From assembly GCA_021300505.1 (NCBI GenBank), contig JAJTDQ010000005.1, positions 1 through 35,561 on the forward strand: a stretch of 35,561 nt of DNA, read 5' to 3'. The stretch is from Cryomorphaceae bacterium. Lineage in GTDB: Bacteria > Bacteroidota > Bacteroidia > Flavobacteriales_D > Crocinitomicaceae. Below are positions 8,055 through 14,999 of this stretch, piece after piece. Position 1 is the first letter of the stretch. Every line of letters starts with the position of its first letter. Below the pieces are notes generated by a model. That model did not search any database. It saw nothing but the letters and a program-made list of their open reading frames with translations, and was not told the origin of the DNA. Position numbers and translations under genes: made by a program.

Positions 8055-8996
8055 TTACCTGTTAGGTCGCTTTGTCCGATTGTAAAAATCAGCATAAGAT
8101 CTATTGGACAACCATTTTACATATTCCTCTTTTTCAATAAGAATAAATCGTCTTGACAAAATGTAATGGTCATTGGTAATTCTCAACTCTTGTACTACCA
8201 ATTCTCTCATTACCGGTCCTTTCAAAAACTCAGCACTTTTATTCAACAGAATGATAGGAAACAAGAAGATGATGAGGACAATAAAATCCATTAAATACTT
8301 CCAATACCCCAACCCTCTTGATAAAAATTCAAGATCTACAAGAAGTGAATTTGAGTTAATCAGTAGGAACTCTTTTCCTTTCGCCGCAGTAAATATGTAT
8401 TTCTTCGACCATGGATCGACCACGACTTCTTTCGATTGCAATAACTGGTCAATGGATTCATTTATTTGTCCACGAAACAGGAAAAGTTCTAATCCATTCG
8501 CTACGATAATCCCAAACAAAACCAATATGAGAACGAACATTAGTTTACCTATAAACTGATTGACAAATCCCGTTTTTCGCTGATTGAAATTTGCTGTAGC
8601 ATTTCTTATGGCGATTTTCTTGTCGGTGAGAAAAGCTTCGCGGTCCGCTTTGGATTGAAGTTCCATCACTTTAGCATCTGTCAAATCCTCAAATTCTCTT
8701 TTTTTATCAATCCAATTCAAGTAAAGCAACTCATCTTGAGGTGACAATGAAGCAATAATCAATAACCGTTGGAAATTATACATGACTAGACCAAGAAAAA
8801 CTCCAGTAAGTAGTGCTATGAGATAGGATTGAAAAACAATTGCCGCAAACAAGAACATGGAAAATGCAGCAAGTATTGATGTAACACTAATGAAAATGAC
8901 CAAGCGAGAGTAAATCTTTTTTTGACGATCAGCTTCATCAGTTGTGAGTGTCTCGAAAATCCCAGGACCTATGCCGATTTGTTTGTACAGTTCCAT
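8055..8996 (-). CDS. DUF4407 family membrane protein (copy 2)
   Basis: It resembles DUF4407 proteins: two closely spaced N-terminal transmembrane helices (VIFISVTSILAAFSMFLFAAIVF and ALLTGVFLGLVMYNFQRLLI), a charged helical and probably coiled-coil stretch (LYLNWIDKKREFEDLTDAKVMELQSKADREAF), a third TM (FVLILVLFGIIVANGLELFLF), then a further TM (LMDFIVLIIFLFPIILLN) and a charged C-terminus. The NFQRLLI segment replaces the N-x-DR-x-I block seen in copy 1. I chose the ATG at 8996 because it overlaps the preceding stop as TAATG, a coupled start. The track start at 9026 would add ten residues. No function is known for DUF4407; two copies in one operon suggest a hetero-oligomeric membrane complex. 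Confidence 0.78.
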   Translation of the reverse strand: MELYKQIGIGPGIFETLTTDEADRQKKIYSRLVIFISVTSILAAFSMFLFAAIVFQSYLIALLTGVFLGLVMYNFQRLLIIASLSPQDELLYLNWIDKKREFEDLTDAKVMELQSKADREAFLTDKKIAIRNATANFNQRKTGFVNQFIGKLMFVLILVLFGIIVANGLELFLFRGQINESIDQLLQSKEVVVDPWSKKYIFTAAKGKEFLLINSNSLLVDLEFLSRGLGYWKYLMDFIVLIIFLFPIILLNKSAEFLKGPVMRELVVQELRITNDHYILSRRFILIEKEEYVKWLSNRSYADFYNRTKRPNR

Positions 8997-10426
8997 TATT
9001 GAGGGCATATTAATTTGTAATCCCATTCCGTATGAGGATCTGGTCCAGGTGTCAATTTCACCATAAATCGAGTAGGCTTTCCTTTTTCTGCCTCATAATT
9101 CCATGAAATAGTTCCTGTCCCTGAAACCAAACCATTCGTGCTTCCAACCAACTCTCCATCGTAATACACTTCCATCATGTCCTTGGCATCAATCATGTTG
9201 TAGACAACGCCCACAATGCCTGACTTATCGCCTAATTCGTAATAATCGACAGTCACCTCATTTGTTCCATTCGCCTTCTTAGATGCACATGGTTCAACCT
9301 CAATTTTCGTGTCGTCAATTTCTTTTTTCTTTCTTTCAATCTCCTCGTCATATTCTTTGATCAAACGTTCACTTTGCGCCTTTTCGTAGTAGCATTGGAA
9401 GTGTCGACCTAGAGACGTACATTGTTTGAGTAAAAACAAAAGGAGTAGTAAAAGAAACAAGTATTTCAACCAATTTAAACACCCCTTATTTCTGCAACCA
9501 GCCTTTGCCTTGTCTATGGCATCTGTAATGGGCGAATTGGGGTTGTTTGGGTCCTTTACGCCGGTCCCTCCATTGTCTGGATCATTTGTATTCACAGGAT
9601 CATCACCTGCATTTGACGGTAAATTGGGTGGGATAAAATTGGGGCAAAATAAAGTGTAATCCCAAATGGTATCTGGTTCTTTGCCGGTCACAACAACTGA
9701 AACAGTGTTATCCTTATTGAATTTGTAATCGAAAGATTTCCATAACTCCGTTGATTGGTTACCGGAAGATAAATCTCCTCCAATGAAACCATCTACATTC
9801 GGGTGTACTTCATAGGTAGACCATATTCTTTTTCCCTCATAGTTCACCTCTAGTCGATCTATACGTTGTACAGGATTGAATCGCAGCCAAACTTTACCAG
9901 ATTCGGGTCCAAGATAAATTTCTCTTTGGTCAACGCCATATCCTCCCGATTTGTTTTCAGCATTGCATTGCAGACATGGCTCGTCTGGTGTTGGCTTGGG
10001 CAAGGGGGTGTCGATTGGTGGATTCACCTTACGCTCTAAAATTGATCCATAGAGCGTCCCTGAAATTTTAACATAGGTTTCGTCATTTTTCAAAGAAGAA
10101 TGAACACCTTTTTGAAAATTAGGTTGTTCAAATTTCACCTCATCCAAATTGAATTCGTAGAAATCAAAAATTCTTGGGATTTCGAATGGCCATTGACCAC
10201 CGGGTTCAATTTGAATGTTATGTACTTGATAAAATTCAAAATCAGTTTTTGGCAATTTAGCTTCTAAAGGCAATAACTCAACCTCAGTAACATGTCCGCG
10301 ATAGATATTCATTGAATGAAAATCATTCGGAGTGATTTCCTTTGAAAAATCATGGACATCTTTTTGCTGCGTAAAGAAATGGCCATCAAAGTGCGCCTTA
10401 ATCTTGTGAAGAACCTTATTTTCCAT
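8996..10426 (-). CDS. Single-span protein with two related beta domains flanking the membrane segment
   Basis: The N-terminal domain (about 1-135, opening HFDGHFFTQQKDVHDF) is homologous to the N-terminus of the OmpA-ended neighbour (GDLDGYFYTDQDKAVDKLF). A Pro-rich linker follows, then a beta domain ending TIWDYTLFCPN (about 265). A second linker (NTNDPDNGGTGVKDPN) leads to a KGCLNWLKYLFLLLLLLFLL membrane segment, a coiled coil (YDEEIERKKKEIDDTK) and a C-terminal beta domain ending TEWDYKLICPQ. The two beta domains share the closing motif (T-x-WDY-x-L-x-CP) and a V-x-Y-(D/E)-G strand, so they look like an internal duplication. No enzyme motif is visible. It overlaps the previous gene by 11 bases and the next start by one base (TAATG). 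Confidence 0.75.
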   Translation of the reverse strand: MENKVLHKIKAHFDGHFFTQQKDVHDFSKEITPNDFHSMNIYRGHVTEVELLPLEAKLPKTDFEFYQVHNIQIEPGGQWPFEIPRIFDFYEFNLDEVKFEQPNFQKGVHSSLKNDETYVKISGTLYGSILERKVNPPIDTPLPKPTPDEPCLQCNAENKSGGYGVDQREIYLGPESGKVWLRFNPVQRIDRLEVNYEGKRIWSTYEVHPNVDGFIGGDLSSGNQSTELWKSFDYKFNKDNTVSVVVTGKEPDTIWDYTLFCPNFIPPNLPSNAGDDPVNTNDPDNGGTGVKDPNNPNSPITDAIDKAKAGCRNKGCLNWLKYLFLLLLLLFLLKQCTSLGRHFQCYYEKAQSERLIKEYDEEIERKKKEIDDTKIEVEPCASKKANGTNEVTVDYYELGDKSGIVGVVYNMIDAKDMMEVYYDGELVGSTNGLVSGTGTISWNYEAEKGKPTRFMVKLTPGPDPHTEWDYKLICPQ

Positions 10427-11573
10427 TTTTCGACTTTAAAATGAAAATTTCCACGCGCATATTTCGATTGAACCACCTTCCTTTGCCATCTAATTGCCTT
10501 TCGTTACTGACAATTGGGGTCTTGTTCCCATTACTTTTCAAACGCAAACGTGACGATTCAATGCCATTGTCTCTCAAAAATTTGGCGAGGCTTTCCGCTC
10601 TTTTCAGATCGGTACCTGCTTTTTCTCTAGGTGCTGGATTTTCGTAACCCTCCAACGAAACAGAAATTTTAGGATACTTCTTCATGAATGTTAGCACTTG
10701 TTTAAAAGCTCCTACGGATGATGGATTCACATCGGCTGAATTTTCGTAAAAATAGACTTTCGAAATATTCGCCAACTCATTCGCTAAATTTGTATCGTAC
10801 ACCTTTTTCAAGGAGTCCAATTCTCTTTTGCGCTCGGTCTCTTTCAGCTTCATTCGATCGGCCTCATCACATGTTCGCTGTCTACCTTCATCGTCATTGC
10901 ATTTGCGAATCAACCACAGTAATAAAAGCAATAACAAAATCCATTTTAACCAAGATAAAATAGTGGTTAAACATCCCCTTCCTGAGGAAAGACAGCCCTT
11001 ACCTTTGTCTAGTAGGCCAGTGAATGGATTATTAGATCCAGGGGCATTGCCTCCTGGAACATTACCAGGACCATTACCAGGACCATTACCGGGACCATTA
11101 CCACCCGTGCCATCACCTCCTGTTTGCGGCGGAGCTACTTTCTTTAATGGCATTGGTTTCACCGTTTTTCCAATGACTTTGGAACGAACGTGGACATACA
11201 TTTTTCTTTGACCAGCCCTATCCTTAGAGCTAGACTTTATCAAATCTCTATCCGTGAACCAATGTTCCACATACTCTGGATTGATCAGCACCAAAGAACT
11301 AAAATCCAAACTTTCATCTTTATTGGATGTTGGAAATGACTTGAGCGTTAATCCTTTGACACCTGAGAGTATAATACTTTCATAATTCTCATATTCATGA
11401 GGTAAAAACTGATTCTTTATCTCAATATTCGTTATGTCACCCGAGTATAAATTAACGTTGAATTTATGCGCTTTCGAATCATGTTTTGTTTCAAATAGTT
11501 TATCTACAGCCTTATCTTGATCGGTATAAAAATACCCATCCAAATCACCGTATATCACATATTCTTCCGCCAT
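10416..11573 (-). CDS. Single-span protein with C-terminal OmpA-like domain
   Basis: The N-terminal domain (about 1-135) is shared with the 476-aa neighbour. A low-complexity Gly/Pro/Asn linker follows (repeats of GNGP), then a Cys-flanked segment (GKGCLSSGRGCL) and one very hydrophobic helix (LSWLKWILLLLLLLWLI, about 210-227). A coiled coil (KLKETERKRELDSLKKVYD) and an OmpA-like domain (about 265-380) complete the protein: KVYFYENSADV, ISVSLEGYENPAPREKAGTDL, KRAESLAKFL, NRNMRVEIF. In canonical OmpA the loop is a GHTD motif; here it reads EGYENP, so peptidoglycan binding may be altered or lost. There is no signal peptide, so the order is N-terminus inside and OmpA domain outside (inference). 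It lies between a DUF4407 gene and the 476-aa gene in the envelope operon. Confidence 0.82.
   Translation of the reverse strand: MAEEYVIYGDLDGYFYTDQDKAVDKLFETKHDSKAHKFNVNLYSGDITNIEIKNQFLPHEYENYESIILSGVKGLTLKSFPTSNKDESLDFSSLVLINPEYVEHWFTDRDLIKSSSKDRAGQRKMYVHVRSKVIGKTVKPMPLKKVAPPQTGGDGTGGNGPGNGPGNGPGNVPGGNAPGSNNPFTGLLDKGKGCLSSGRGCLTTILSWLKWILLLLLLLWLIRKCNDDEGRQRTCDEADRMKLKETERKRELDSLKKVYDTNLANELANISKVYFYENSADVNPSSVGAFKQVLTFMKKYPKISVSLEGYENPAPREKAGTDLKRAESLAKFLRDNGIESSRLRLKSNGNKTPIVSNERQLDGKGRWFNRNMRVEIFILKSKNGK
11056..11103 (-). repeat. Four 12-bp tandem repeats in the Gly-Pro-Asn linker
   Basis: On the plus strand the unit is GGACCATTACCA, repeated four times with single-base changes (GGAACATTACCA first, one ACCG variant). 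It encodes the GNGP linker of the OmpA-ended protein. The repeat length is a multiple of three, so slippage would change linker length without breaking the frame. Confidence 0.85.
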
Positions 11574-11626
11574 TACTACACTTTACAAGTCGACAAATCC
11601 ATCTAAATCAATAACTTAAAGATTAC

Positions 11627-12898
11627 TTACCCCCCTTTTTTCGTCTTGTCATCAAAAAACTGACTTGGGTCGTCTTTAATTTTTTTACTTTCCTCGTCAG
11701 CAAAAACTGTTATTGCCTCTTTCGCATTTCGCTCTTCCAATTCATTTTGGTGTTTGACAACTTCAATAATTCTTTTTGGATTGTAATTTGTGCCTGCCCA
11801 AATCAACTTACCATGTTCATCTTTAATTGGCTCATAATAAATACCCTGTTTGGCGATAAGAATTTGAGTCACATTGTCCTGCATGTACTCATATGCACTT
11901 TTCACCATGAACATCTTCAACAATACTGGTGCTACCTCGAGAAGAACGAATAAGAAACGAACCAAATTAATTGGCCACCACGCATTTCCATAGATTTCTT
12001 TAACAACAGGTTTTCCATTTTCCATTTTAATTTTGCCCGTAGTAGGATCATAGACTTCAACCAATTTACCTTCACTTGACAAGCGTTCAATCATCATAAT
12101 TTTATCCAGAAAACCAGGTTTTAGCGCCTTTATACTATCTGCAGCGTTGTTTAGCATTAGCACTCTTTTGTCCTCAAAGGATGCCAACACTCGTTTCAAA
12201 CTGTCTAATTCACGCTTTTTTGAATTAAATTCGGCTACTGCGTTATCACGAGAATCATATAGTGCAATGTGTCTGGGATTTGAACATGAAGTACCATCTG
12301 TACAAACTTGACCGTTCCATCCAGATGTAGTGAGCAAATCGATGTTATTATTCGCTTCAATCTTTCTCTGTTCAATAGGAATTAATTCGATTGAATCCTT
12401 TTTAATTTTGTCTGCTGTTGAACGGTATTCTCCAGTATTTAAAAACTCTTGCTCTACCTCGTATCGTCTTTTAATACTCATGTCCATCTTGGCATTTTCC
12501 CACTCACGATCAATTTCCTTGTCAAAAATCTCTGTCTCGAGTGGTGCGGAAATGGTGATCCCAATCAGTGCCGCCATCAACAAACGAGGTGCTGCAGCCT
12601 TAAGCTCTTGCCAACTCATCTTCTCATCTCCATCGCCTTTATTTACTGAGACAATGAACCTATCCAAATTGAAAATGATCAAACCCCAAATCAGAGCAAC
12701 AGGAATCGTTACAATCCATGACCCAAAAATGGTCTGCATTGCAAAACCCATTGCAAGTGTTGCCAGTACTGCAGTCGCAAATACTACTCCACCAATCCCC
12801 ATCATTTTCATGTGGTCGTAATAGCTCGCATATTGCATAATCTGCTCATCTCCACCTGCACATTTCCACAAAAAACGAGCAATCTTTTTGCCCCACAT
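11627..12898 (-). CDS. DUF4407 family membrane protein (copy 1)
   Basis: A clear DUF4407-type protein. The N-terminus (KKIARFLWKCAGGDEQIM) is family-like. Paired TM helices follow (GIGGVVFATAVLATLAMGFAM and IVTIPVALIWGLIIF), then the family signature NLDRFIVS, a third TM ending APLE (MAALIGITISAPLE), a roughly 180-residue charged helical region likely to form a coiled coil on the non-cytoplasmic side, and a final TM (LVRFLFVLLEVAPVLLKMFMV) with a charged cytoplasmic tail. I prefer the ATG at 12898 because the track start (12913) is TTG. A CTDGTSCSNP insert may form a disulfide in the outer loop. It is third in the operon, 23 bases after the single-TM gene. Confidence 0.85.
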   Translation of the reverse strand: MWGKKIARFLWKCAGGDEQIMQYASYYDHMKMMGIGGVVFATAVLATLAMGFAMQTIFGSWIVTIPVALIWGLIIFNLDRFIVSVNKGDGDEKMSWQELKAAAPRLLMAALIGITISAPLETEIFDKEIDREWENAKMDMSIKRRYEVEQEFLNTGEYRSTADKIKKDSIELIPIEQRKIEANNNIDLLTTSGWNGQVCTDGTSCSNPRHIALYDSRDNAVAEFNSKKRELDSLKRVLASFEDKRVLMLNNAADSIKALKPGFLDKIMMIERLSSEGKLVEVYDPTTGKIKMENGKPVVKEIYGNAWWPINLVRFLFVLLEVAPVLLKMFMVKSAYEYMQDNVTQILIAKQGIYYEPIKDEHGKLIWAGTNYNPKRIIEVVKHQNELEERNAKEAITVFADEESKKIKDDPSQFFDDKTKKGG

Positions 12899-12921
12899 TT
12901 TGTCAATATCCAACTTGTAAT

Positions 12922-13713
12922 CTACATTATTTCCTGATGCATTTTGTCACGAACCACATGAAAAAGGTGCTTCCCATTTTCTGTGTACTTTTGTGAATTC
13001 AAAAAATTCAATTTTACTGTATTTTGCTCTTCCAACAGGGCCGATAACACCTTGTTCCTATCGACGCCTTGAAATGGTGACGTATAATTCAACCTTTCAT
13101 TTATTGGATACGGAATTTTCGCATTGGGATAGGTGATACTCACCTTGGGCTGGGAATGCGTAAATGCAAATCCTGTATAAGCTGCACGTGTAAATTCCTG
13201 AGTAGTTGGTTGCATCAATGCTCTCGTCAAACCCATCTTTTGATTCACAAGTTTGGTTGTATTTAAATCCAGAATTTTATCAACCGGAAGATGCAAAATC
13301 TTCTTTTTCTTGCCTTGCAAGGTATAAATGGTCATTTTGAAAGTCGGTCGCTTGCGGTTCACAACGGTATAGGCCCCATTTCCTTTCAAATTCTTCCCTA
13401 CTCCATCGATATCTACACGATAAGCTCCAGTTACTCTCCAAGTTAGTATGATGCTCCCCCCATTCAATAGAAAACCTTGATCATCGGGCAACTTATAATA
13501 CTCCTTCCCATTCAAGGTAACTAAATAATGGTCTGGCGTGATGTCAAATTCAAAGTCAAGAATTTTCCCTTTTTCTTTGCGGTACCAGAAGCCAATGCAT
13601 TTGTAAATAATGCCAAAATAGGGCATCAAACCAAGTACAAGCAAAACCACAATGAATAACAATACCCCTTGAAGCACACTTAAACTAGCAAACCATTTGA
13701 ACACTTCTATCAT
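12922..13713 (-). CDS. Hypothetical single-TM protein, 263 aa
   Basis: One or two hydrophobic helices at about 13-42 (LQGVLLFIVVLLVLGLMPYFGIIY) are followed by about 215 soluble residues. The soluble part opens with a beta-rich region in which GGSIILTWRVTGAYRVDIDGVGKNLKGNG resembles an Ig-like fold that adds a bound strand. The rest is basic and mixed. I do not recognise a family. Its start overlaps the stop of the transglutaminase-like gene as ATGA, and it precedes DUF4407 copy 1 by 23 bases, so translation is coupled within the operon. Its position next to a transglutaminase-like gene parallels that of the 4-TM protein beside copy 2, though the two are not obviously homologous. Confidence 0.75.
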   Translation of the reverse strand: MIEVFKWFASLSVLQGVLLFIVVLLVLGLMPYFGIIYKCIGFWYRKEKGKILDFEFDITPDHYLVTLNGKEYYKLPDDQGFLLNGGSIILTWRVTGAYRVDIDGVGKNLKGNGAYTVVNRKRPTFKMTIYTLQGKKKKILHLPVDKILDLNTTKLVNQKMGLTRALMQPTTQEFTRAAYTGFAFTHSQPKVSITYPNAKIPYPINERLNYTSPFQGVDRNKVLSALLEEQNTVKLNFLNSQKYTENGKHLFHVVRDKMHQEIM

Positions 13714-14678
13714 ACGGCAACAGGATAAAATTCAAGATCAGAAACATCAGCCATCGGATAATCATCAGGAATATGCGGGGTAGTTGTCTCTATAAAATGA
13801 TATGTTTTTCCATTGTGTATTTTTGTCGATGTTCTTCTAAAGGGCATTCCCGCAACTGCAATGAACATATGCCCCCCCATTTCACCAGGAATATTCGGGT
13901 TTTCCATTTTACAGCTTACCAAAAGAATGTTGTCCTCTTCTATCAATTCCTTTAAAATTGACGCCATTAGTACGGATTTACTATCGCAATCACTGTAGCT
14001 CAATACAAATGATTCATAGGGCAAGGCCAGTTCTATATATTGAAATGGGGGGATCTCAAACTTAGGAATGCCATACGGCAAATGCTGTACAAAATTCTTT
14101 GCAGCTAACACTCTCGATACATAATCGTCTTTACCCAATTGCTGCAAATTCTCAACAATATGCGCTGCAATTTTAGCTGCAAACTGATTACTCAAATCAA
14201 CAACATAGGGATAATTCGTGTCAATAGTTACTTTACCATTGTTCGTTCTAATTTCAATACCTTTTAATGTATTCAAATCCTCAGTAGCTCCATATCCATC
14301 AATAACTTGTGAAACCTCAGTTGGATTCAAACAAACAGAAAAAGTCACGCTTTTACCTTTTATTATTGGGTATGTATAGCTTAAGTCAACATCTTGACCA
14401 TTGGCATTGATGCTTCCATCCACCTTGTAACCGAATTCATTAAAATTCTCTGGACCGTTTCTGTAATTTTTTCTAAATGTTTGGAGATGTTGTGTCAGGT
14501 GCTCGATAAGCAATAGATTGTTCTGGATTGAGGAAGGAACGTTTGTTGAACCGGTACCGTCAGGTGAATTCGGATCATTCGTAGAACTAGCAGCTCCTAA
14601 CAAATCAAAATTGCCATTAAATGCCAAATAAAATGACACAATTAGACATAAGCCCAGAATAGCAATTAGTTCATTCAT
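13710..14678 (-). CDS. Transglutaminase-like protein (copy 1), first gene of the envelope operon
   Basis: A signal anchor (about 2-22, ELIAILGLCLIVSFYLAF) is followed by a Ser/Pro/Gly-rich linker (SSTNDPNSPDGTGSTNVP) and an extracytoplasmic domain with the papain-like triad order: Cys231 in SYSDCDSKSVLMAS, His270 in GGHMFIAVAG, and an acidic residue in YHFIETTTPHIPDDYP. The C-D-S-K-S-V helix is typical of transglutaminase-like cysteine proteins (compare GDCDTRS in copy 2). I use the ATG at 14678 because the track start at 14693 is a TTG that lies inside the -7 box. Substrate and reaction are unknown; processing or crosslinking of an envelope partner is a reasonable inference. The stop overlaps the next start (ATGA). 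Confidence 0.82.
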   Translation of the reverse strand: MNELIAILGLCLIVSFYLAFNGNFDLLGAASSTNDPNSPDGTGSTNVPSSIQNNLLLIEHLTQHLQTFRKNYRNGPENFNEFGYKVDGSINANGQDVDLSYTYPIIKGKSVTFSVCLNPTEVSQVIDGYGATEDLNTLKGIEIRTNNGKVTIDTNYPYVVDLSNQFAAKIAAHIVENLQQLGKDDYVSRVLAAKNFVQHLPYGIPKFEIPPFQYIELALPYESFVLSYSDCDSKSVLMASILKELIEEDNILLVSCKMENPNIPGEMGGHMFIAVAGMPFRRTSTKIHNGKTYHFIETTTPHIPDDYPMADVSDLEFYPVAV

Positions 14679-14679
14679 A

Positions 14680-14698
14680 GTTAGTACTAACAAATATA
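14680..14698 (-). promoter_or_regulatory. -7 box and palindromic operator for the envelope operon
   Basis: Read on the minus strand, TATATTTG (14698-14691) is a perfect TANNTTTG -7 box. It directly abuts a perfect 12-bp palindrome GTTAGTACTAAC (14691-14680), which ends one base before the ATG at 14678. The layout suggests a repressor site on the transcription start, with a near-leaderless transcript. A TTG lies upstream but at a long spacing (about 26 bases), so the -33 element is uncertain. Confidence 0.5.
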
Positions 14699-14999
14699 AG
14701 TAATAATTAAAAAGTCCTTATATCCAAAACATTAATTTTCGAACTTCTCCAATTTAAATTTCTTACAACTAAAAAATCCCTAGCCATGGTGTTCCAAGAC
14801 TAGGGATTTAAAAATGTGGTGAAATTTTACTTTGGAACGCAATATTGCACTCTATTGTTGCGGAATCAAATTCTAATTAAACTTTATTGTTCGCCAAAGA
14901 ATAGGCGAGAATAATCACTGACTCTTTTCACGACAAGCGAATCGCTTGTCAAAAATGCTAAAATCTTTGCCACCACACTTGAGGCAAAAATAGAGAATT
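14699..14999. other. Gene-free, hairpin-rich intergenic stretch
   Basis: About 300 bases separate the two minus-strand operons. Besides the terminator at 14771-14809, I see a TCGCC/GGCGA stem (14891-14908), a 19-base near-perfect palindrome GACAAGCGA-a-TCGCTTGTC (14932-14950), a TTTGCC/GGCAAA stem (14966-14988), a self-complementary GCAATATTGC (14839-14848) and a pairing between GTTCCAA (14791) and TTGGAAC (14832). This is dense for random AT-rich DNA. It may be the structured 3' UTR of the RT operon or an independent small RNA. No known RNA family is recognised. Confidence 0.5.
14771..14809 (-). terminator. Probable intrinsic terminator of the RT/MoxR/vWA operon
   Basis: A perfect 10-bp stem AAATCCCTAG / CTAGGGATTT with a 16-base loop is followed on the minus strand by further T residues (six Ts in all at the end of the stem). 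It lies about 190 bases after the vWA stop, so the operon would carry a long 3' UTR. Confidence 0.65.

Noticed and set aside
10828-11211. 127-codon plus-strand ORF with Pro/Leu repeats
   Set aside because: It is a shadow of the GNGP linker repeat in the OmpA-ended gene on the other strand.
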